From JBQLZQ01 sp052168355 (GTDB lineage Bacteria; Pseudomonadota; Alphaproteobacteria; DSM-16000; Inquilinaceae): DNA of 39,735 nucleotides. Both the position numbers and the translations under genes were made by a program. Location: positions 1 to 39,735 of the forward strand of contig JBQLZQ010000082.1 of assembly GCA_052168355.1 (NCBI GenBank), written 5' to 3'. Position 1 is the stretch's first letter, and every line of letters begins with the position of its first letter. The notes below the pieces were generated by a model. It did no database searches and was not told the DNA's origin. It was given only the letters and a program-made list of their open reading frames with translations. Positions 34,640-39,735 of this stretch are shown piece by piece.

Positions 34640-35323
34640 ATGGCTACCAAGTCTGCTGTTTCGAAATCGGCCAAGAAGCCGGCCGCCAAAAAGACCGTGA
34701 AGAAGACCACGGCCCGTCGTTCGCCGGCCAAGAAGTCGGCCGCGCGCAAGCCCGCCGCCCGTAAGACCGTGGCCCGGAAGCCCGCGGCCCGGAAGACGAC
34801 CGCTCGTAAGACGGTTGCCCGGAAGTCTCCGGCGCGCAAGGTTGCGGCCAAGAAGACCGTTGCCAAGAAGAAGGTTGCGGCCAAGAAGCCTGCCGCCAAG
34901 AAGACCGTGAAGAAGAGCGTCGCGCGCAAGCCCGCCGCTCGCAAGACGGTTGCCCGGAAGTCCCCGGCCCGCAAGACGACGGCCCGTAAGTCGACCGCTC
35001 GCAAGAGCGTGGCCCGGAAGTCCCCGGCCCGTAAGACGACGGCTCGCAAGTCGACCGCTCGCAAGAGCGTGGCCCGGAAGTCTCCGGCCCGCAAGACGAC
35101 GGCTCGCAAGTCGACCGCTCGCAAGAGTGTGGCCCGGAAGTCCCCGGCCCGTAAGAGCGTCGCCCGCAAGTCGGTTGCTCGCAAGAGCCCGGCGCGCAAG
35201 ACGACTGCCCGCAAGTCGACCGCTCGCAAGAGCATGGCCCGTAAGTCGGTCGCTCGCAAGCCGGCCGCTCGCCGGAGCGCGGCGCGCAAGACGGTCCGCA
35301 AGACGGCCCGCAAGGCCGCCTAA
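34640..35323 (+). CDS. Histone H1-like Lys/Arg/Ala-rich DNA-binding protein
   Basis: 227 residues built almost entirely from a pentapeptide pattern, (K/R)K-x-x-A, repeated about 40 times. The first 95 residues use mostly KKPAA/KKTVA units; the rest uses RKSPA, RKTTA, RKSTA and RKSVA. There are practically no acidic, aromatic or bulky residues, so it is a highly basic, disordered nucleoid protein like bacterial H1/Hc1 or AlgP tails. It has no globular domain, so it is not a fused regulator. ATG 34640 has agaaggga upstream. Ser/Thr in nearly every unit could be phosphorylated. A strong terminator follows at 35391. Confidence 0.9.
   Translation: MATKSAVSKSAKKPAAKKTVKKTTARRSPAKKSAARKPAARKTVARKPAARKTTARKTVARKSPARKVAAKKTVAKKKVAAKKPAAKKTVKKSVARKPAARKTVARKSPARKTTARKSTARKSVARKSPARKTTARKSTARKSVARKSPARKTTARKSTARKSVARKSPARKSVARKSVARKSPARKTTARKSTARKSMARKSVARKPAARRSAARKTVRKTARKAA
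34970..35149 (+). repeat. Three tandem 60-bp coding repeats in the histone-like gene
   Basis: Units at 34970-35029, 35030-35089 and 35090-35149 encode the same 20 residues (four pentapeptides RKTTA, RKSTA, RKSVA, RKSPA) and differ from each other at only a few third positions. Shortened variants follow to 35240. Such near-identical units are expected to change number by slippage or unequal crossing-over in multiples of 20 codons, always keeping the frame. Confidence 0.92.
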
Positions 35324-35390
35324 CCGCGACGGGGGCCGCCGCCACACCGGCGCGGCCCCCGGCCCGCCGCCATCACAGGCGGGATCGGAC

Positions 35391-35430
35391 AGCGCCCCGG
35401 CCACAAGCGTGCCGGGGCGCTCCGCCTTTT
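35391..35430 (+). terminator. Rho-independent terminator after the histone-like gene
   Basis: Arms agcgccccggc (35391-35401) and gccggggcgct (35411-35421) are perfectly complementary over 11 bp with a 9-base loop, followed by ccgcctttt. It can serve both this gene and, read from the other side, the convergent gene at 35437. Confidence 0.8.
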
Positions 35431-35436
35431 CCGGCC

Positions 35437-37134
35437 TTACCTGGCCGGCTGGCGCGCTGTCGCCCCGCCACCATCCAAGGGTGCCGCGGCATCCCCGGCG
35501 TCGAGGCCCAGTTCCTCTTCAAGCATGCTGTCCTGCACCAGCGCGTTGGCGCCGCGGATCATGCCGCCGACGAATTCACCGAACATCATATCCTTCCGGA
35601 GATCGCCGCTCCTGAGCGTTCGCTCGGACGCCGCCATGATCATTTCGATCTGGGGTTGCGTGAACGGCACATTCCTGCCGTTCTGGCCATAGGCTTCGAG
35701 CGCCGCACGCATCGGCCGCAACACTTGGTTGGGCGTCAGATCCTTGAGGGGAACCCGCATGGCCGCGACATGGTTGGTGGTAAAGGGTTCCCCGTCGATT
35801 GTGAGGTCCGGCGAACCAGCGGCTTGGTTATCGAAATCCGTTTGCGATCTCTTGCGCCTGGCGTTGTTGGCCTTCACCTCGACCGGCGTCCCGCCGGGCC
35901 GTCCCGGCCGCACCAGTTTGAGGGTCAGAAATGTCGCCTTCTCCATTTGCTGATCAAGGATGGCATCGTAGTGCCGGTTGATAGTCCCGTTTGCATTCGT
36001 GCGCTGGACAATCGTCCCCGCGTCGTTGCGAATCTCGTATTGGCCGGTGAACCCGGCACGCCGCGCGTTCAAGGCGAACGCCTCCTCGCCGCTGACGCCA
36101 AACGCCTTATGCAGAACACCGCGCACGCTGTTCTGGTGTTCGACATCTGGCCAAACGTGCGCGCCGATTAGATTTTCGACTGTGTGGGCGTCCACCTTTT
36201 CCTTCCAATACGCGTCAAAGCGCGCAAGTCGTTGTTGCGCGATGATCCGGCCGATCCCGGGAAGCCGCTCCAGAGATTCCTTGGCCGCCCTGCGGGCTGC
36301 ACCCCCATAAAGGGTCGGGAGGGCGCCAGCGATGTCTATCAGCGTGAACAGGCTGGCGACAGCTGCAGCGCCGTAGTCCCCGTCCTTGAATGAATGACGC
36401 GCATATCCCGCGTTCTCCCACGCGCTGATTACGCTGCGCACGTGGCCGGTGCCGGGAAGAACATCGAGGAGGAAAGCTGCGACATCGCCTTCGTGCGTTA
36501 ATATGGTGTCCAGTATCGAACTGACGGACTCGACCAAGTCGAGCCCCTCGTCCCGTTCATCCAGCGGTCCTGCCGCTGTCCTGTGCGGATCGGCGTGACT
36601 GCCGTTCGCGCCGATGCCAGTCGGCGGCGAAGGCACCGTCTGTGCCGGTAGTTGCTGGTCGTTGGGATGGGGCCGCATTGAATCGAGGCCATGGGCCTCG
36701 GCATACCTCTGTCGCACGCTGTCCCCATAGCCCGGCTGATCCACGCGCAGATAACCCGGTTCGTTGCGCGCGGGGAGGAGAAGCTGGCTGAGAACCTCGT
36801 CCGTCGATGGCGCCGGTTGCGCATCGGGACGTCGGGGCGGGCGGCGATGATCGAAGGGCGCCGACGATGGAATGCTCCCGTCCGGCGCGGCGCGGCGCGT
36901 TCGCGCCTGTGGCGGCAGCGGGCGGCCGCTGGGGTCCGCCCGCGCCGGGGCGGTGCCATAGACCTCGGCATATCGCCGCCTCACGCTCTCCCGGTACGCC
37001 GGCTCATCGAAGGGGAGAGACCTCCGGTCGGCGTGCGCCGCGAGCAGGCGCTGTCTGAGGTATTCCTCCTCCGAAAGGACCGGTTCCAGATCGGGGCGGC
37101 GGGGCGGAAGATTTCGGGAGAAGGGTGTGGTCAT
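35437..37134 (-). CDS. Large protein with polymorphic-toxin-like architecture and candidate nuclease domain
   Basis: 565 residues; no family recognised overall. Residues 11-76 and 99-165 are two copies of one motif (RRPD, about 35 variable residues, then ESVRRRYAEVYG or DSVRQRYAEAHG). Residues 200-290 form a hydrophobic Gly/Ala-rich helical segment (LLDVLPGTGHVRSVISAWENA; TLIDIAGALPTLYGGAARRA) like the pre-toxin segments of polymorphic toxins. Residues 380-435 read INRHYDAIL, then TPVEVKANNARRKRSQTDFD: Asp390, Glu419 and Lys421 could form a PD-(D/E)xK nuclease site. No signal peptide, and no immunity gene follows. It has a strong promoter. The toxin reading is inference; a structural or effector protein is possible. 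Confidence 0.55.
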   Translation of the reverse strand: MTTPFSRNLPPRRPDLEPVLSEEEYLRQRLLAAHADRRSLPFDEPAYRESVRRRYAEVYGTAPARADPSGRPLPPQARTRRAAPDGSIPSSAPFDHRRPPRRPDAQPAPSTDEVLSQLLLPARNEPGYLRVDQPGYGDSVRQRYAEAHGLDSMRPHPNDQQLPAQTVPSPPTGIGANGSHADPHRTAAGPLDERDEGLDLVESVSSILDTILTHEGDVAAFLLDVLPGTGHVRSVISAWENAGYARHSFKDGDYGAAAVASLFTLIDIAGALPTLYGGAARRAAKESLERLPGIGRIIAQQRLARFDAYWKEKVDAHTVENLIGAHVWPDVEHQNSVRGVLHKAFGVSGEEAFALNARRAGFTGQYEIRNDAGTIVQRTNANGTINRHYDAILDQQMEKATFLTLKLVRPGRPGGTPVEVKANNARRKRSQTDFDNQAAGSPDLTIDGEPFTTNHVAAMRVPLKDLTPNQVLRPMRAALEAYGQNGRNVPFTQPQIEMIMAASERTLRSGDLRKDMMFGEFVGGMIRGANALVQDSMLEEELGLDAGDAAAPLDGGGATARQPAR

Positions 37135-37155
37135 TGACGTCCTCGATGATCAGCG

Positions 37156-37192
37156 GTATTAGGATATTAGTCCTAATACGGAAAATTGTCAA
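37156..37192 (-). promoter_or_regulatory. Strong sigma70-like promoter with overlapping palindromic operator
   Basis: On the minus strand, TTGACA (37187-37192, exact consensus) and TAATAT (37164-37169) are separated by 17 bases, ideal spacing. A perfect inverted repeat GTATTAGGA-N6-TCCTAATAC covers 37156-37179, spanning the -10 element and the start site. The ATG of the 565-residue protein is 22 bases further on. A repressor bound to the palindrome would block this promoter. Confidence 0.65.
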
Positions 37193-37244
37193 TGTTTCGG
37201 TCAGTGTTTCAGCCATCGTGGTGCCGGAGGCCGATGCGGTGCGA

Positions 37245-37302
37245 ATGCGCATCATTGGTGCGATATCGCAGCATTTGTCATAAAATCGTAGCCCTTATGA
37301 CA
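37245..37302. promoter_or_regulatory. Cluster of palindromes upstream of egtB
   Basis: Three perfect dyads lie in 58 bases: ATGCGCAT (37245-37252), TGCGATATCGCA (37259-37270), and TGTCATAA-N11-TTATGACA (37276-37302). They are 87 bases or more before the egtB start and just beyond the -35 of the divergent gene. The last one has the layout of a dimeric regulator site. Which gene it serves is not known. Confidence 0.45.
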
Positions 37303-37388
37303 CTCCTGTGCACTTGCGCATCACCAGGATGGCCCTAATGTTTGGGCAGGCGGTTGACCGGCTGGACGGCTTGAAGGGGAGAACGGCG

Positions 37389-38687
37389 ATGGGAGCGACC
37401 TCCACCGCAACACGGCACCGCAGCCCGGGCCGCGAACGCCGATCGGACATCGCGGCGCGTTTTGCCTCTGTCCGGGGCGCCACCAAGGGGCTGGCGGACG
37501 GTCTGGCGCCCGAGGACCAGGTGGTCCAGTCCATGGAGGACGCCAGCCCGGTCAAATGGCATCTGGCGCACACCTCCTGGTTTTTCGAGCAGTTCGTCCT
37601 GGGCGCCCACGATCCGGACTATCGCGCGTTCGATGCGCGTTTCGGCTTTCTGTTCAATTCCTATTACGAGGCCGTGGGGCCGCGTCACGCCCGGCCCCGA
37701 CGGGGTATGGTGACCCGGCCGACCGCCGACGAGGTGGCCCGATACCGGTCCCATGTCGACGGGGCCATGACGCGTTTTCTCAACGGGGCGCCGGACCGGG
37801 CGATACAGGCGGCGTTGCCGTTGATCGAGGTCGGCTTGCAGCACGAACAGCAGCATCAGGAACTGCTGCTGACGGATCTGCTCCACGCCTTTTCCTGCAA
37901 CCCGATCTGTCCCGTTTACCGCCCGCCGCGCATGGCCGCGGCCGGCGGGACCGCGCCGCTGGGCTGGATCGCCTTCGACGGCGGCGTGGCGGAGATCGGC
38001 CACGACGGCGTCGGGTTCGCCTTCGACCATGAAGGCCCGCGTCATGCGGTGCTGCTGGCCCCGTTCCGGCTGGCCAACCGCCTGACGACCAACGGCGAAT
38101 GGCTGGCCTTCATGGAGGATGGCGGGTACGAGCGGGCGGACCTGTGGCTGTCGGACGGCTGGGCCACGGTGCGGCGCGAAGACTGGCGCGCGCCGCTCTA
38201 CTGGCAGCGGGCGGAGGACGGCTGGCAGTCGATGACCTTGGGCGGGCTGCGGGCCGTCGAGACGGAGGCGCCGGTATGCCATGTCAGCTTCTATGAAGCG
38301 GAGGCCTTCGCGCGCTGGGCCGGCAGGCGGTTGCCGACCGAGGCGGAATGGGAGGTGGCGGCCCGATCCGCCGCCGCCGGCGATCCGCCCAACACTGTGG
38401 GCAGCGGATGGCTGCGGCCCATCCCGGCCGGGACCGACACCGGGTTGCGGCAGCTTTTCGGCGATGTCTGGGAATGGACACGCTGCGCCTTTGGCCCTTA
38501 TCCGCGATACCGTCCACCCGAAGGCGCCGTCGGCGAATACAACGGCAAGTTCATGTGCGGGCAGATGGTCCTGCGGGGCGGGTCGTGCGTGACGCCGGAC
38601 GGGCACAGCCGGCCAAGCTACCGCAACTTTTTCTATCCTCACCAACGCTGGCAGTTCACCGGCGTTCGACTGGCGGACGACACATGA
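37389..38687 (+). CDS. egtB: Ergothioneine biosynthesis sulfoxide synthase EgtB
   Basis: 432 residues. Iron-dependent enzyme that joins a thiol (gamma-Glu-Cys or cysteine) to hercynine with O2. The N-terminal DinB-like domain carries the iron ligands: WHLAH at 57-61 and the HxxxHxE motif LQHEQQHQELL (His152, His156, Glu158). The C-terminal FGE-sulfatase-like domain has RRLPTEAEWEVAAR, GDVWEWT, GEYNGKFMCGQMVLRGGSCVTP and the closing RNFFYPHQRWQFTGVRLA. ATG 37389 is preceded by aaggggag; the frame is open to 37308 but that part is not conserved. Overlaps egtD by 4 bases. Confidence 0.96.
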   Translation: MGATSTATRHRSPGRERRSDIAARFASVRGATKGLADGLAPEDQVVQSMEDASPVKWHLAHTSWFFEQFVLGAHDPDYRAFDARFGFLFNSYYEAVGPRHARPRRGMVTRPTADEVARYRSHVDGAMTRFLNGAPDRAIQAALPLIEVGLQHEQQHQELLLTDLLHAFSCNPICPVYRPPRMAAAGGTAPLGWIAFDGGVAEIGHDGVGFAFDHEGPRHAVLLAPFRLANRLTTNGEWLAFMEDGGYERADLWLSDGWATVRREDWRAPLYWQRAEDGWQSMTLGGLRAVETEAPVCHVSFYEAEAFARWAGRRLPTEAEWEVAARSAAAGDPPNTVGSGWLRPIPAGTDTGLRQLFGDVWEWTRCAFGPYPRYRPPEGAVGEYNGKFMCGQMVLRGGSCVTPDGHSRPSYRNFFYPHQRWQFTGVRLADDT

Positions 38688-39661
38688 CCCGGGGTGCGGC
38701 GAGCGCGGCGAAGGCGATTTCCGACCCGTCCATCGGGGCCGGCAACCCCGATTTCCTGGCCGCGGTGCTGTCGGGCCTCGCGCAGCCGCAAAAGCAGCTC
38801 TCCGCCAAATACTTCTATGACGCCGAGGGCTCGCGCCTGTTCGAGGCCATCACCAGGTTGGACGAGTACTACCCGACGCGGACCGAGGTCGGGCTGCTGC
38901 GGGCCCACGGTCCGGAAATCGCGGCGCTGACCGGATCCCAGGCCGAGATCGTGGAGATGGGCAGCGGGTCGAGCCTGAAGATCCGCGTTCTGCTGGAGGC
39001 GCTGGACTCCCCCGCGCGGTACATCCCGGTCGATATCTCAAACGAACCCCTGGGGGAGGCGGCACACGGTCTGCGGCGCGATTTTCCCCATCTGGCCGTC
39101 CTACCGGTGCATGCCGATTTCACCCGCCCCTTTACCCTGCCGGAGAAGGAAGCCGGGCACCGGCTGGCCTTTTTCCCCGGATCGACCATCGGCAACTTCC
39201 GCACGGACGACGCGCGGGCAATTCTGGTCGACATGGCGGCGACGGTCGGGCCGGGCGGGGCGATGGTGATCGGCGTCGATCTGCGCAAGGCGCCATCGAT
39301 TCTCCACAAGGCCTACAATGATTCGAGCGGTCTCACGGCCGCCTTCAACCTCAATATGCTTGCGCGAATCAACACCGAGCTGGAGGGCGATTTCGATCTC
39401 GACGCCTTCAGCCACTACGCTCCCTACAACCTGAAGCGGGGCTGCGTGGAGATGCATCTGGTCAGCCTGCGGCGGCAGGCGGCGACCGTCGCCGGACGGC
39501 GCTTTTTCTTTGCCGAAGGCGAATCGATCCACACCGAGGATTCCATGAAATACACGGTGGCGGATTTTCAGACCCTGGCGGAAACGGCCGGCTGGCGGAC
39601 GCGGCGGTCTTGGACAGACGCGGACCGGCTGTTCAGCCTGCACTATCTCGACGTCGCCTGA
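38684..39661 (+). CDS. egtD: L-histidine N-alpha-methyltransferase EgtD
   Basis: 325 residues. SAM-dependent trimethylation of histidine to hercynine, the first step in ergothioneine synthesis. Family motifs: KYFYDAEGSRLFEAITRLDEYYPTRTE (41-67), EMGSGSSLKI (SAM-binding GSGS at 93-96), FFPGSTIGNF, YNDSSGLTAAFNLNMLARIN, and GESIHTEDSMKY near the end. ATG overlaps the egtB stop (ATGA), so the two are coupled. egtA, egtC and egtE homologues are not in the window; a two-gene egtBD operon is common in proteobacteria. Confidence 0.97.
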   Translation: MTRGAASAAKAISDPSIGAGNPDFLAAVLSGLAQPQKQLSAKYFYDAEGSRLFEAITRLDEYYPTRTEVGLLRAHGPEIAALTGSQAEIVEMGSGSSLKIRVLLEALDSPARYIPVDISNEPLGEAAHGLRRDFPHLAVLPVHADFTRPFTLPEKEAGHRLAFFPGSTIGNFRTDDARAILVDMAATVGPGGAMVIGVDLRKAPSILHKAYNDSSGLTAAFNLNMLARINTELEGDFDLDAFSHYAPYNLKRGCVEMHLVSLRRQAATVAGRRFFFAEGESIHTEDSMKYTVADFQTLAETAGWRTRRSWTDADRLFSLHYLDVA

Positions 39662-39678
39662 CCCCTGTTTCGAGGGGG
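39662..39678 (+). terminator. Short hairpin after egtD
   Basis: CCCCT (39662-39666) and AGGGG (39673-39677) with loop gtttcg, immediately after the egtD stop. Short stem, followed by gctctta rather than a T run, so only a possible terminator. Confidence 0.35.
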
Positions 39679-39693
39679 CTCTTAGAGCGCGAT

Positions 39694-39731
39694 CGTCATT
39701 GGTGGAAGCGGACCCGCTTCCACCAATGACG
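39694..39731. repeat. Long perfect palindrome at the window end
   Basis: Two 18-base arms, cgtcattggtggaagcgg (39694-39711) and its exact complement (39714-39731), with a 2-base spacer. It is preceded by ttagagcgcgatc. This is like the dispersed palindromic intergenic repeats seen in alphaproteobacterial genomes. The right flank continues beyond the window, so its full length is unknown. Confidence 0.75.
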
Positions 39732-39735
39732 TGAA

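Noticed and set aside
34640..35323. CRISPR-like or non-coding tandem array
   Set aside because: The 60-bp periodicity has no spacers, keeps the reading frame and uses synonymous variation, so it is a protein-coding repeat.
34636..35345. Long antisense frames with Leu/Arg or Cys/Ser-rich repeats opposite the histone-like gene
   Set aside because: They are by-products of the repeated codons on the plus strand and have no independent start signals.

Overview
The window is GC-rich chromosomal DNA, very probably from an alphaproteobacterium of the Rhodospirillales type. The pointers are the RegB/RegA redox two-component pair, a DUF1127 protein next to an ArsR regulator, an MmcB gene with an alphaproteobacterial LexA box (GTTC-N7-GTTC) at its promoter, and the recF-gyrB order found near many replication origins. 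About 38 protein genes and one tRNA can be supported. Most are housekeeping or central accessory functions with short gaps and frequent 4-base stop/start overlaps.

Bases 1-9910: the 3' part of recF, gyrB and a YdjC/ChbG-type deacetylase. Then comes a three-gene overlapping operon (MscS-like membrane protein, free-standing MgtE-N/CBS protein, MgtE magnesium transporter), followed by a class A penicillin-binding protein. The 5' end of the PBP gene (upstream sequence, start codon and first codons) is present a second time, degraded, on the far side of the MgtE operon. The operon therefore looks like an insertion that left a duplicated PBP gene end.

Bases 9907-22374: a deglycation pair (fructosamine-kinase family plus low-molecular-weight phosphatase), a CPBP membrane protease and a DUF6314 protein. 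Next are a CobB sirtuin overlapping a uracil-DNA-glycosylase family gene, ArsR/DUF1127, a TTHA0227-type metallopeptidase, pterin-carbinolamine dehydratase and a DUF3429 protein. The block ends with an EamA exporter, two Bcr/CflA exporters enclosing a YgjP-type metallopeptidase, and glpK.

Bases 22375-24101: an AT-richer patch with a coiled-coil plus tandem winged-helix-like protein of unknown function, mini-ORFs, hairpins and a broken ISXO2/IS1595-type transposase. This is a small accessory scar.

Bases 24102-33841: a lipoprotein, a secreted ankyrin protein, a SYLF protein, cobT, regB-regA, hldE (LPS heptose supply), SOS-controlled mmcB, a secreted trypsin-like protease, a membrane protein and a Sel1/TPR-like protein.

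Bases 34011-39735: tRNA-Arg(CCU), remains of what looks like an IS481-type end, and a histone-H1-like Lys/Arg-rich protein with a 60-bp coding tandem repeat. Then follows a 565-residue protein with polymorphic-toxin-like architecture under a strong sigma70-like promoter overlapped by a palindrome, then the ergothioneine operon egtB-egtD. The window ends inside a long palindromic intergenic element.
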